NCBI RefSeq assembly: GCF_025152745.1 | Contig: NZ_CP104040.1 | Span: 3,654,501 to 3,718,500, forward strand | Length of the DNA stretch: 64,000 bases | Direction of reading: 5' to 3' | Source: Rhizobium sp. WSM4643 | Lineage (GTDB): Bacteria > Pseudomonadota > Alphaproteobacteria > Rhizobiales > Rhizobiaceae | Shown here: piece after piece, positions 26,377 through 35,480 of the stretch | Numbering within the stretch: position 1 is the first letter of the stretch | Layout of the letters: every line of letters begins with the position of its first letter | The notes under the pieces: model-generated | Seen by the model: only the letters and a program-made list of their open reading frames with translations | Told to the model about the DNA's origin: nothing | The model's database searches: none | Made by a program: the position numbers and the translations under genes

Positions 26377-28485
26377 TCAGGCCGCCGGCTCGCCCGCCGC
26401 CCGCGCATGCGCGGCGTAGCGCGCGACGGCAGCATCCACCTCCGCGTCGCGGTCGCCCGCCACCTGCACCGTCGGCACGGCAAATTCGATACCATTTTCC
26501 TGGAAGGCATTGCGGATCATCGCCAGCGCATTGCGGCGGATGACGAATTGCTCGCCTGGCTTCGTCATCATCGACAGCCGGATTTCGATGGCGAATTCGC
26601 CGAACTGCTCGACACCCTTCATCTTCAGCGTCTCGATGATATGGGGACCGAATTCCGGATTTTCGAGCAGCGTCTGGCCGATCTGCTTGATCACCTTCTT
26701 CGCCTTGACGAGATCTGTGTCGTATTTGACGTTGAGGCTGATCTTGTCGATCGTCCAGTCGCGATTGAGGTTCTTCACTGCGCCGAGTTCACCGAACGGC
26801 ACCGTCGTCAGCGGACCGCGATGATGCCTGAGCTTCACCGAGCGAAGGCTGAAGGCCTCGACCACGCCCTTATGGCTGCCGCTTTCGATATATTCGCCAA
26901 TGCGGAAAGCATCGTCCCAGAGATAGAACATGCCGCTGATGACGTCCTTGACGATCGTCTGAGCGCCGAAACCGACCGCGACGCCGACGACACCGGCGCC
27001 GGCGATCAGCGGCCCGATCTCGATACCGAGGCCGGAGAGCACCATCAGAGCAGCAATGACGGCGATCACGACGGCGAGAATATTGCGGAAGATCGGCAAC
27101 AGCGTCTGTATCCGCGCGCGTTTGGCCTTCTCTTCATCCGTTGCTCCGCCATCCACGGATGAATCGAGCAGCTTGCCGTCGATATAGGCCTTGATGACAT
27201 GCCAGAGCAGATCGGCGGCAAGCAGGATGACGATGCCGCCGATCACGCCGCGCGCGATCTTGTCGATCATCGTTTCGCCGGCGGCCATCGTATCGGCACC
27301 GACGCCGAGCATATGCCCAAGCCAGACGGCGGCGACGGCGATGATCAGCGCCCGCACACCCCGGTCAAGCAGCACGGCTGCAATGCGGCGCGTGGCAAGG
27401 AAGCTCGCTTCGGTCTGCTGCAGCGATTTTACCGCAATCGTCGAGACGGCGAGCACGCGCGGCAGCAGCAGCACATAGACGCCGAGCCAAAGCAGCCAGT
27501 TGAAGCCTGCGACCCAGAGGCTCCAGAGCACCAGGAAATAGACGGTAAGCGCCCAGGAGGTCCCGTGACCGCGCCTCTCGTCCTTGTGCGGCCGCGACCA
27601 GACCGCCGCGATCGCGATCAGCAGCAGGCCGATGCCCAGGATATAGCCGACGAGGAGCCGCACGCTCGAGGAATAGCCGAGCGGCTCCATCGACTGGATC
27701 ACCGCCCAGCCGAAAATGAAATAGATGACGAAAGTCGCACAGCGTCGATACCAGAAGAATGCAACCGCGCGCGCCGGCATGATCGCAGTGGTGACACCCT
27801 GCCGTTCCTCCTCAATCCGCGCCAACCCGATGAGATCGACCAGGACGCCTCCGAGGCAAATCGTGAAGCGCTGGACCACGAGCGCGACAACGCAAACGAT
27901 CGCGATGCTCTGGCTGACCGGCGGCCAGCTGACGCTGAGAAGAGCAAGCGCCGTCGCCACGGCAAAGATCAGCGCCGGGATGACGCGCGGGGCAAGATGC
28001 ATGCCCGCCATCTGCGCCGCCTGGCGGCGGCGGCGAAAGGCATAGCGGGCAATGCGCTCGACGATGGTGCCGAGCAGGAAAATCGCCAGAAACTGCGCCG
28101 CCATGCGCGGCCAGCCGGCTGCCGCGATTTCACCGAAGAACAGCGAGGAAGCATTGCCGACCTGTGAGGGCAGCATCATCGCCGCATCGGAGACCATCGA
28201 GACGTGCCGGCGGGCATGCTGGAGCAGACCTGACAAGACCGACATCTGGTCGCCGGCAGCGGAATCGCTCGCGGGCGCCGCCGCCATCTGCGTCGACATC
28301 CATTGCTTGACCTGAGGCGTCTGCATCAGTTCCATCATCTGACGCACCTCGGCCGGCGGACCTGCCGTAACAGGACCCGCAGGTGGGGTCTGCGCAGCAC
28401 CCGGCGGGACTGCCGAAAAAAGCGCGGACAGCGCCACTATGCAGAATAGGACGACCCTGGAGATCCCTGCCACGCCACGCTTCAT
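26377..28485 (-). CDS. MscS-type mechanosensitive channel, large form
   Basis: 702 aa from ATG at 28485 (GGAGGAC upstream). Signal peptide about 1-30, then a periplasmic segment, about ten membrane helices and a MscS core near 460-660. The pore helix and beta-domain motif GVAVGFGAQTIVKDVISGMF is clear. Long-form channels (MscK/YbiO-like) release solutes at hypo-osmotic shock. C-terminal tail ends in an Ala/Arg stretch. Alone on its strand. Confidence 0.9.
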   Translation of the reverse strand: MKRGVAGISRVVLFCIVALSALFSAVPPGAAQTPPAGPVTAGPPAEVRQMMELMQTPQVKQWMSTQMAAAPASDSAAGDQMSVLSGLLQHARRHVSMVSDAAMMLPSQVGNASSLFFGEIAAAGWPRMAAQFLAIFLLGTIVERIARYAFRRRRQAAQMAGMHLAPRVIPALIFAVATALALLSVSWPPVSQSIAIVCVVALVVQRFTICLGGVLVDLIGLARIEEERQGVTTAIMPARAVAFFWYRRCATFVIYFIFGWAVIQSMEPLGYSSSVRLLVGYILGIGLLLIAIAAVWSRPHKDERRGHGTSWALTVYFLVLWSLWVAGFNWLLWLGVYVLLLPRVLAVSTIAVKSLQQTEASFLATRRIAAVLLDRGVRALIIAVAAVWLGHMLGVGADTMAAGETMIDKIARGVIGGIVILLAADLLWHVIKAYIDGKLLDSSVDGGATDEEKAKRARIQTLLPIFRNILAVVIAVIAALMVLSGLGIEIGPLIAGAGVVGVAVGFGAQTIVKDVISGMFYLWDDAFRIGEYIESGSHKGVVEAFSLRSVKLRHHRGPLTTVPFGELGAVKNLNRDWTIDKISLNVKYDTDLVKAKKVIKQIGQTLLENPEFGPHIIETLKMKGVEQFGEFAIEIRLSMMTKPGEQFVIRRNALAMIRNAFQENGIEFAVPTVQVAGDRDAEVDAAVARYAAHARAAGEPAA

Positions 28486-28706
28486 TGCCGTCCTCCGATG
28501 GGCCGCCGACCGCCGATGCAAGGCCAACGTCTTTCGACAGCATCGATAGCCTCGACCGGCGCTGTCAGCAAGGAGGGTGGAGGCGAAGATCATCGGGAAG
28601 GCAGGCGGTGGAGCAGAGGGACCGTCGATCTCAAATTCAGGGCCTGAATTCGGGGACTGGCGGCCTCAGCTATGACGGCGGGCGCTCTACAGCGCCTTTA
28701 ATTGTT

Positions 28707-29738
28707 TCAGGATTTCGCGACCGGTTTTTCCACGTGGCCACCGAAGCCCGCGCGCATCGCCGACAGTACCTTGTTGGCGAATTCGTCGTTATCGCGCGAG
28801 GAGAAGCGGCCGTAAAGCGCAGCGCTCAGCACCGGCGTCGGCACGCTTTCGTCGATTGCCGCCATGATCGTCCAGCGGCCTTCGCCGCTGTCCGAGACGC
28901 GGCCGGCATATTTCGAAAGCGCGGGATCGGCATGCAGCGCGTCGGCCGTGAGATCGAGCAGCCAGGAGGTGATCACGCTGCCGCGGCGCCAGACTTCGGC
29001 GACATCCTGCAGGTTGAAATCATATTGGAAATGTTCCGGATGAGCGAGCGGCGCTGTCTCCGCATCGGCCTCGTGCGAGGCGGCGCCGATATTGGCATGT
29101 TTCAGAATATTGATACCTTCGGCATAGGCGGCCATCAGGCCGTATTCGATGCCGTTATGCACCATCTTGACGAAATGACCGGCGCCATGCGGGCCGCAAT
29201 GCAGGTAACCCTGCTCCGCGGTGCTGGCAGCAGCCGCTTCGGCGCTCCGGTTCGCCGAGGCTTCCGTCTTGCCGACACCGGGCGCCAGCGTTGCGAAGAT
29301 CGGAGAAAGGTGTTCGACGATACCCTTCTCGCCGCCGATCATCAGGCAATAGCCCCGCTCGAGGCCGAAGACGCCGCCGCTGGTGCCGACGTCGACATAG
29401 TGGATGCCCCTGGTGATGAGTTCGGCGCCGCGGCGGATGTCGTCGTGGTAGTAGGAGTTGCCGCCGTCAATGACGATATCGCCATTCTCGAGCAGCGGCA
29501 TCAGGCTCGCCAGCACCTTGTCGACGATCGCCGCCGGCAGCATCAGCCAGATCGCGCGCGGATGGGTGAGCTTCGAGACGAACTCCTGGAGCGAAGCACT
29601 GCCGGTCGCGCCGAGGCCGGCGAGTTCGGCAACGCTTTCCGGCCTGGCGTCGTAAACGACGCATTCGTGACCGCCCCGCATCAAGCGCTGGACCATATAA
29701 TTGCCCATGCGGCCCAAACCGACCATGCCAAGTTGCAT
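28707..29738 (-). CDS. gnd: 6-phosphogluconate dehydrogenase (decarboxylating), short form
   Basis: 343 aa from ATG at 29738 (MQLGMVGLGRMGNYM). Rossmann GLGRMG, DGGNSYYHDDIRR, TSGGVFGLERGYCLMIGG and active-site KMVHNGIEYGLM. It is shorter than the usual ~470-residue enzyme and belongs to the short GntZ/YqeC type that often prefers NAD. Oxidises 6-phosphogluconate to ribulose 5-phosphate. Monocistronic. Confidence 0.92.
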   Translation of the reverse strand: MQLGMVGLGRMGNYMVQRLMRGGHECVVYDARPESVAELAGLGATGSASLQEFVSKLTHPRAIWLMLPAAIVDKVLASLMPLLENGDIVIDGGNSYYHDDIRRGAELITRGIHYVDVGTSGGVFGLERGYCLMIGGEKGIVEHLSPIFATLAPGVGKTEASANRSAEAAAASTAEQGYLHCGPHGAGHFVKMVHNGIEYGLMAAYAEGINILKHANIGAASHEADAETAPLAHPEHFQYDFNLQDVAEVWRRGSVITSWLLDLTADALHADPALSKYAGRVSDSGEGRWTIMAAIDESVPTPVLSAALYGRFSSRDNDEFANKVLSAMRAGFGGHVEKPVAKS

Positions 29739-29874
29739 AATGAATCTCCTGGAAACCGAAATGAAGTATCGAATCCGGAAATTAGCACCCGCAGTGTGAC
29801 AGGCAAGCAAAGTCTCGGTGATATCGGTGAATGCGACGATTGCACCCGCCGACCTCGCTGAGATCGACGTATCG

Positions 29875-30357
29875 TCAAATGTCCGGCGCGCTGGCCGGCT
29901 CACCCTTCATTTCGCTGAGGAACATGCCCTCGCGCAGATTGATGCCGTATTCAACGAAAGCCTTCATGCAGCAGAGCATCTGCGTCCAGCCTTCACAATT
30001 GAGATAGGTGCCGCGCCGGCCGGCATCGTCTTCGCGCCAGCCGGTCTCGGCGATCGTCACCAGCGTGCCGCCATCCTCCAGCGGCTTGAAGTTCATCTCT
30101 ACCATCGTCTTGTATCTTGCCTCGTCCTCGCCAGTGCCGCCATCCCAGCGCAGCACGATGCGGCTTTCCGGCACGAGTTCGACGACCTCGACTGGCGCAT
30201 CCTTCCACCAGGTCACCGTCGTGCCCTTCACGAGCGGCGCGCTCGCCCCACCGATCGTGGTGAAATAGCTGCTGAGCTTCTTCGGATTGACGACGGCATC
30301 GAACACCTCTGCAACGGGACGGCCGATGCGGCCGGAAACGCGGATTCCGAGAGACAT
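29875..30357 (-). CDS. SRPBCC/AHSA1-domain protein
   Basis: 160 aa from ATG at 30357 (MSLGIRVSGRIGRPVAEVFD), with GGAGAAG upstream. START-like domain with VNPKKLSSYFTT and the C-terminal GWTQMLCCMKAFVEYG. These proteins bind hydrophobic ligands and are typically paired with an ArsR regulator, as here: the regulator is divergent and 55 nt away with a shared operator. Confidence 0.88.
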   Translation of the reverse strand: MSLGIRVSGRIGRPVAEVFDAVVNPKKLSSYFTTIGGASAPLVKGTTVTWWKDAPVEVVELVPESRIVLRWDGGTGEDEARYKTMVEMNFKPLEDGGTLVTIAETGWREDDAGRRGTYLNCEGWTQMLCCMKAFVEYGINLREGMFLSEMKGEPASAPDI

Positions 30358-30394
30358 GATACTTCTCCTCTTCTCCATTGTGCCTGGCATCATT

Positions 30395-30414
30395 ATGTTA
30401 TAAAAATATAACAT
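30395..30414. promoter_or_regulatory. ArsR operator in the SRPBCC/arsR divergent promoter
   Basis: ATGTTATA-AAAA-TATAACAT: perfect 8-bp arms. It ends on the A and T of the arsR start codon (ATG at 30413). One site could silence both divergent genes. Because the operator reaches the start codon, arsR mRNA has little or no leader. Confidence 0.7.
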
Positions 30415-30745
30415 GTCAAGCGAATCAGCCGACGACCCGGTTTTCAAGGCGCTGGCGCATCATCGCCGCCGCGACATCCTCGATCTGCTCAAGGATGGCC
30501 CCAGAACCACAGGAAACCTTTGCGAGATGTTTCCGGAGATGGACCGCTGCACGGTGATGCAGCATCTGAAGGTGCTGGAGGAGGCCGATTTGGTCGTCGC
30601 CAGGAAGGAAGGTCGCGAGCGCTGGAACCACCTGAACAGCCTGCCGATCAAGCACATCTATGACCGCTGGATCAGCGTCTATGCCGGCCATGCGCTCTCC
30701 ATCCTCGACCGGCTGAAAGGCGACTTGGAAGGTCAGCCCGAATAA
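30413..30745 (+). CDS. ArsR family transcriptional regulator
   Basis: 110 aa winged-helix repressor: DPVFKALAHHRRRDILDLL, TTGNLCEMFP and the recognition helix region CTVMQHLKVLEEADLVVARK. No cysteine metal site of the ArsR/SmtB type is obvious; this belongs to the subgroup linked to AHSA1/SRPBCC proteins. No Shine-Dalgarno precedes the ATG, which fits leaderless translation. Confidence 0.88.
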   Translation: MSSESADDPVFKALAHHRRRDILDLLKDGPRTTGNLCEMFPEMDRCTVMQHLKVLEEADLVVARKEGRERWNHLNSLPIKHIYDRWISVYAGHALSILDRLKGDLEGQPE

Positions 30746-30818
30746 TGACGCGGCTGTAAACCGGCCTTGCCGCCCGGTCTGCCGAAGCCTTATGCTACCA
30801 AAAACGGGGATCAGACGG

Positions 30819-31355
30819 ATGACGATATCAGGAGCCGGCATACGCCGCATGCGGCTGCTGCGCAGCATGAAGCAAGGCCATCTCGCCGAACTCCTTGGCG
30901 TCAACCAGGCGACCGTCTCGCGCTGGGAGCGCGATCAACTCGCCCTGCCCGTCGAACAGGCCATCAAGCTGGAGCGGATTTTCGCCGCGCCGCCACATGA
31001 AGCAGTCGATACGGCGCTGAAGCGGCTGGTCGAGGATTCCGTCCGGCCGGTGCATCTGATCTGCGACCGCACCCACCGGCTGCTCGCCGCCTCTCGCCCG
31101 CGGCAAGCGGAGTGGCGGGCGCCGCTCGGCGCCTTTCTCGGCCGTTCTCTGTTCTCCTACGCCTCCGCCGAGATCGCCGCCGCCGAGCAGTCGCTGGAGG
31201 AGTGCGGCTGGCATGAGGGCAGGCTCTCGTCGCTGACCCTCGATACCGGCGCCAACGGCAATGCGCTGCTGCCGATCGCCGCCGGCCGCGTGACCTGGGA
31301 ACGGATCATGCTTTCCGATGGCAGCGCCGGCCGCCTTGTCACGACCATCGGCTAA
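30819..31355 (+). CDS. XRE-family transcriptional regulator
   Basis: 178 aa from ATG at 30819. Helix-turn-helix at about 7-55 (MKQGHLAELLGVNQATVSRWE). The remaining 120 residues have a PAS-like feel (VRPVHLICDRTHRLLAASRPR) but no named domain. Target unknown; the nearest gene downstream is the epimerase at 31453, 97 nt away. Confidence 0.82.
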   Translation: MTISGAGIRRMRLLRSMKQGHLAELLGVNQATVSRWERDQLALPVEQAIKLERIFAAPPHEAVDTALKRLVEDSVRPVHLICDRTHRLLAASRPRQAEWRAPLGAFLGRSLFSYASAEIAAAEQSLEECGWHEGRLSSLTLDTGANGNALLPIAAGRVTWERIMLSDGSAGRLVTTIG

Positions 31356-31452
31356 GCCTCAAGCTTTCCTGCATCCCCATGCATAATTTATGCGTTGTCC
31401 GGAAACCTTAGCCTTTATAGCGTCCGCCGCCGAAGGGTCAGGAGACGATGTG

Positions 31453-32436
31453 ATGACGATACTGATAACGGGAAGTGCCGGCCATCTGGGCGAGGCGCTG
31501 ATGCGAACCTTGAGGGCGGAAAGCCGCTGGGTGCGCGGCATCGATATCAAGCCCTCGGCTTTCACCGACATGGTCGGCTCGATCAATGATCGCGCCTTCA
31601 TCAGGCAGGCGATGTCGAGCATCAGCCACGTCATCCATGCCGCGACGTTGCACAAGCCGCATGTGGCAACCCACGACAATTACGATTTCCTCGACACCAA
31701 TGTCGCCGGCACACTCAACCTGCTCGAAGAAGCGGTCGCCGCAGGCGTTGCAAGCTTCGTCTTCACCAGCACCACCAGCACCTTCGGCGCGGCATTGACG
31801 CCGGCTGCCGGCGAACCGGCAGCATGGGTGACCGAGGATGTACTCCCCGTCGCGAAAAACATCTACGGCGTGACAAAGCTCGCCGCCGAAGGTCTGTGCG
31901 AACTCTTCGCCCGCAAGTCCGGCCTGCCGATGGTCATTCTCAGGACGTCGCGTTTCTTTCCCGAAAACGACGACGATCCTGACATTCGCAACGGCTATTC
32001 GGCAGAGAATGCCCAGGCCAACGAGCTTCTTAACCGCCGCGTCGATATCAGCGACGTGGTCGGCGCCCATCTGCTGGCGCTCGAAAAGGCGCCGGCAATC
32101 GGCTTTGGCCGCTACATCGTCTCGGCTACGACGCCGTTTTCATTGGGCGATCTTGCTGCGATCCGACACGATGCGCCTCAGGTCGTCGAGCGACTGTTCC
32201 CGGATGCGGGCGCCCTCTACGGATCACGCGGCTGGAAGATGTTTCCGGCGCTCGACCGCGTCTATGTCAACGAACGCGCAAGACGGGAACTCGGCTGGCA
32301 GCCGCGATATGACTTCCGTTTCGTGCTCGATTGCCTGCGCGACAACAGGGAATGGCGAAGCCCCTTGGCACTCGACGTCGGCTCTAAAGGCTACCACGAC
32401 GAGGTCTTTGCCGAAGGGCCTTATCCGGTCGGATAG
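31453..32436 (+). CDS. NAD-dependent epimerase/dehydratase family protein
   Basis: 327 aa extended SDR. GSAGHLGEALM binds the dinucleotide; SSTTSTFG-like (TSTTSTFGA) and IYGVTKLAAEGL hold the Ser/Thr and Tyr-x-x-x-Lys catalytic residues. Start at 31453 after AGGAGACG. Acts on a sugar nucleotide or lactone; exact substrate not visible. Confidence 0.85.
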   Translation: MTILITGSAGHLGEALMRTLRAESRWVRGIDIKPSAFTDMVGSINDRAFIRQAMSSISHVIHAATLHKPHVATHDNYDFLDTNVAGTLNLLEEAVAAGVASFVFTSTTSTFGAALTPAAGEPAAWVTEDVLPVAKNIYGVTKLAAEGLCELFARKSGLPMVILRTSRFFPENDDDPDIRNGYSAENAQANELLNRRVDISDVVGAHLLALEKAPAIGFGRYIVSATTPFSLGDLAAIRHDAPQVVERLFPDAGALYGSRGWKMFPALDRVYVNERARRELGWQPRYDFRFVLDCLRDNREWRSPLALDVGSKGYHDEVFAEGPYPVG

Positions 32437-32681
32437 AGCGCGAGCTGGAATGCGGCCATGCGAAAGCCCGACATTCTCTCGGCATGGCCTTTTCGCTGAA
32501 AAGCGTCATCCAGATATCATGATCCCGTCATAGACCGTCTGCCGGGGATATGGGCGACGAATTCCAGGGCGTGTTGTGCCATCGGGAAATCGAATCCAAG
32601 GCGGGGGTGTCATTTGAAGCGGTGTCCAGCCTGCGGGCGGGAAGCCGTTTCGAGAGCGCTTTTGACCGAGAGGGTATTTCC

Positions 32682-34169
32682 ATGAAGAATGTCAGACCAT
32701 ACGCATCGCCGCTCTTCGCCGCGGTTCTAGCCGCATCCGCCGCCTTGCCAGTCGTCGCAATGGCCGAGAATTCCGCCACCGTCGGTGGCCTCATCTTCGT
32801 CAACAAGGGCCTCGTCGGCATTGGCCGCATTGCGGCCAACCAGCGTGACAAATTCGGCGAGACCTTTGGTTCCGGCTCGGGCATGGCGGTCGATCCCGCC
32901 GCCTGGAGCCGCGACGGCGCCGGCTACAAGGGCACGCTCTACCTGCTGCCCGATCGCGGTTACAACGCCGTCGGCACCGCCGATTACCGGCCGCGCCTGA
33001 ACACCATCTCGATCGGCTTGAAGCCGACCGCTCCGGGTGCGACACCCGGGGCCGGCAAGGAACAGTCTGGCGTCGACGCAAAGCTCGTCGATTCCATGCT
33101 CTTCGTCGACGACAAGGGTGGCGACATGACTGGTCTCGACCCGGAATCCGGCGTCCGCCCCGCTGCCGGTGATTTTCCGCCGCTGCCGCAAGCGGTAAAC
33201 GGCAAGATCGCGCTCGACAATGAAGCCATCATCCGCATGGCCGACGGCACCATGTTCGTAAGCGACGAATATGGTCCTTACATCTACCACTTTTCGGCCG
33301 ACGGCCACCTGCTGTCGGCCACCCAGCCGCCGAAGGCGCTTTTGCCGATGCGCAAGGGGGCGCTGAGCTTTGCCTCCAACAATCCCGGCCCCGGCGCATC
33401 CGCTCCGGACCCGAAGGATCCGGAGACTGGCCGCCAGAACAACCAGGGTCTCGAAGGCATGGCGATGACGCCTGATGGCAAGTTCATCATATCAATGCTG
33501 CAGTCGGCGGCGCGCCAGGACGGCGGCGACTCCGGCTCGACCCGGCAGAATACCCGCGCCATGATCTATGACGCCGCCGATCCCGATCATCTGAAACTGG
33601 TGCACGAATATGTCGTGCCGCTGCCGGTCTTCAAGGATGCGAAGGACAAGACGACGATTGCCGCTGAGAGCGAAATCGTCGCCCTGTCCGACAAGACTTT
33701 CCTGATGCTCGCCCGCGACAGCGGCAACGGCCAGGGCCTGAAGGGCGACACCTCGCTCTACCGCAAGGTCGGTATCGTCGACATTTCGAATGCGACAGAC
33801 ATCGCCGCCAGCGATTTCGACGCCGGCAGGCCGATAGCGCCGAAGGGCGTCGTCGATCCCTCGCTGACGCCGGCGACGCTGACGCCCTTCATCGACCTCA
33901 ACGACAAGGTCGACCTCGCCCGCTTCGGCCTGCACAACGGCGCACCGAACGACAAGAACAATCTGTCGGAAAAATGGGAAGCCATGGGTCTGGTGAGCGT
34001 TCTCGACCCGAATCTGCCGGACGACTACTTCCTGTTCGTCGCCAATGACAACGACTTCTTGACGCAGGATGGTTTCCAGGTGGGTGCAGCCTACAAGGCA
34101 GATGGCGGTGCCGACGTCGACACCATATTCCAGGTCTTCCAGGTCACCCTTCCAGGCCTGAAGAAGTAA
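32682..34169 (+). CDS. Secreted esterase-like phytase-family protein
   Basis: 495 aa from ATG at 32682; signal peptide about 1-28 (ends VAMA-E). Contains the 'esterase-like activity of phytase' domain: GSGMAVDPAAWSRDGAGYKG, YLLPDRGYNA, FVSDEYGPYIYHFSADG, NNQGLEGMAMTPDGKFI. Likely a periplasmic or outer-surface beta-propeller phosphoesterase. Convergent with the zapA/6S unit on the other strand. Confidence 0.85.
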   Translation: MKNVRPYASPLFAAVLAASAALPVVAMAENSATVGGLIFVNKGLVGIGRIAANQRDKFGETFGSGSGMAVDPAAWSRDGAGYKGTLYLLPDRGYNAVGTADYRPRLNTISIGLKPTAPGATPGAGKEQSGVDAKLVDSMLFVDDKGGDMTGLDPESGVRPAAGDFPPLPQAVNGKIALDNEAIIRMADGTMFVSDEYGPYIYHFSADGHLLSATQPPKALLPMRKGALSFASNNPGPGASAPDPKDPETGRQNNQGLEGMAMTPDGKFIISMLQSAARQDGGDSGSTRQNTRAMIYDAADPDHLKLVHEYVVPLPVFKDAKDKTTIAAESEIVALSDKTFLMLARDSGNGQGLKGDTSLYRKVGIVDISNATDIAASDFDAGRPIAPKGVVDPSLTPATLTPFIDLNDKVDLARFGLHNGAPNDKNNLSEKWEAMGLVSVLDPNLPDDYFLFVANDNDFLTQDGFQVGAAYKADGGADVDTIFQVFQVTLPGLKK

Positions 34170-34247
34170 CGGATGCACTGAAGGGTGGACGCCCAAACCA
34201 CGCGTTCGCCCGCCATATCCGGGATCCCTGCCGACGATAAAAGGGAA

Positions 34248-34410
34248 GGGTGCGATCCACGACCACCGGTGGATGTTTACGATCCTGGGTGCCTACAAAC
34301 GTAGGTGGGCGCCGTGTGTCCAGGCCCACGGGCCTGGCCAGGGACAGCTCCCTTTGGATCGAGTATGGCCCCAGGGATTGTGGTTCCTGTCGAGAGGCGC
34401 AGACCGCATG
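34248..34410 (-). ncRNA. ssrS: 6S RNA (SsrS) candidate
   Basis: About 163 nt directly downstream of zapA on the same strand, the position of 6S RNA in many proteobacteria. The ends pair: 5' TGCGGTCT (plus-strand 34401-34408) with 3' GGATCGCA (34251-34258), eight pairs including G-U. The interior has strong hairpins, such as CACCTACGTTTGTAGGC and CAGGCCCGTGGGCCTG. A -10 TATATA lies at 34415-34420, and a T-rich tract follows the 3' end. 6S RNA sequesters sigma-70 RNA polymerase. No covariance search was possible. Confidence 0.72.
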
Positions 34411-34477
34411 GCGATATATAAGGTCGTTTGCGCTGACGCGCCAGTGGCGACAGAAGCCTGCCGCCATTTAATTGAGA

Positions 34478-34855
34478 TCAATTGAGTTCGGGTGCGGACC
34501 GGCCGTTCAGCTTGTCGGTGATGCTGCGGATTCGGCTCGACACCTCGCTCAGCGCTGCCGCAAGATTTTCTTCGGTTCGGGCGGTCGCTGCAAGCACCGT
34601 ATCGCGGTTGCCGCGCAGCGACTCGAGCTCGGATTCCAGCCCGGCGACGCGGCGCGTCAGCTCGGCAATCTCGTCCATGACCATGATGCCGGCCATGACA
34701 GTGATCCTGAGATCACCGATTTCCCCGAACTGACCCTTGAGATGGCCGACATAGCGGTCGAAGCGGGTGGCGAGATCGGTCAGGTGATCCTCCTGCCCTT
34801 CCTCGCAGGCCATGCGATAGGCCTTGCCGTCGATCGTTACCGTCACCTGCGCCAT
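34478..34855 (-). CDS. zapA: ZapA, FtsZ-ring stabiliser
   Basis: 125 aa. MAQVTVTIDGKAYRMACEEG and the following LTDLATRFDRYVGHLKGQFG are the ZapA N-domain; the C-terminal half (about 60-115) is a coiled coil. It cross-links FtsZ filaments at mid-cell. It lies 15 nt after the DUF4164 gene and is followed by the 6S candidate. Confidence 0.93.
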   Translation of the reverse strand: MAQVTVTIDGKAYRMACEEGQEDHLTDLATRFDRYVGHLKGQFGEIGDLRITVMAGIMVMDEIAELTRRVAGLESELESLRGNRDTVLAATARTEENLAAALSEVSSRIRSITDKLNGRSAPELN

Positions 34856-34870
34856 GCCAAACTCTTTCTA

Positions 34871-35146
34871 TCAGCGATCCAGAACTGCGCGGATCGTTTC
34901 CATGGCCGTTACCAGCCGCCGCGATACCTCGCGGTTGACCTCTTCCAGCCGGTTGGCGCGGAATTCGGCCTGGTCGAGCTCCTGCGCCAGCCGCGAACGG
35001 TCGGCGTGTACACGCCGCACCTCGCCCTCGATCTCGCCCTGCTCTCGCTGCCGCTCGACGCGCATCTCGACGGCGTTTTCGAGGCTCGAAATCGCCTGTC
35101 TCAACTCGTTGAGCGCTGCTTCCATGGTTTTGCCTGTGGGCATCAT
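34871..35146 (-). CDS. DUF4164-type coiled-coil protein
   Basis: About 91 aa; two adjacent ATGs at 35146 and 35143 follow GGAAAGG, so the start is uncertain by a few residues, and an ATG at 35125 is also possible. Almost the whole protein is a charged helix (ALNELRQAISSLENAVEMRV, then Arg/Glu/Gln-rich). Members of this small family sit beside zapA in rhizobia, suggesting a division-related role by association only. Confidence 0.82.
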   Translation of the reverse strand: MMPTGKTMEAALNELRQAISSLENAVEMRVERQREQGEIEGEVRRVHADRSRLAQELDQAEFRANRLEEVNREVSRRLVTAMETIRAVLDR

Positions 35147-35480
35147 GCCTTTCCGATTCCCGCGCAGGATCCGCGAATCGTCACTCCGCGCCGATCCTGC
35201 GATGTCAAAAGGATATGCAGTTCGCCGACGGCCCGTCAATAAATCCTGTCACCTGTCCGCCAGCCTATCCTGTGGATGAGCGTTTTACACATGTCCGTCA
35301 CATCAGATTCGTCATTTGTACAATCGCCCGATCAAATGTCAAAAATCGCTGCTGCCCGCCCGGATTTGGCCTGCCATTTATTGACTTGCCCGTCCCAACT
35401 GCTATGTCTCTGCCGCTTTCACTCGATGGTCTTGGAGGCTCGAGGCCATCCCCCCGACACCCGGAACTTGCGGAAAAGCC
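35147..35480. other. Divergent intergenic region between DUF4164/zapA and tkt
   Basis: 334 nt with no supportable gene. It must carry promoters for both directions. Rightward, TTGACT (35381-35386), 16 nt, TATGTC (35403-35408) is a fair sigma-70 candidate for tkt, 72 nt before its ATG. No clear leftward promoter stands out. Confidence 0.5.
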
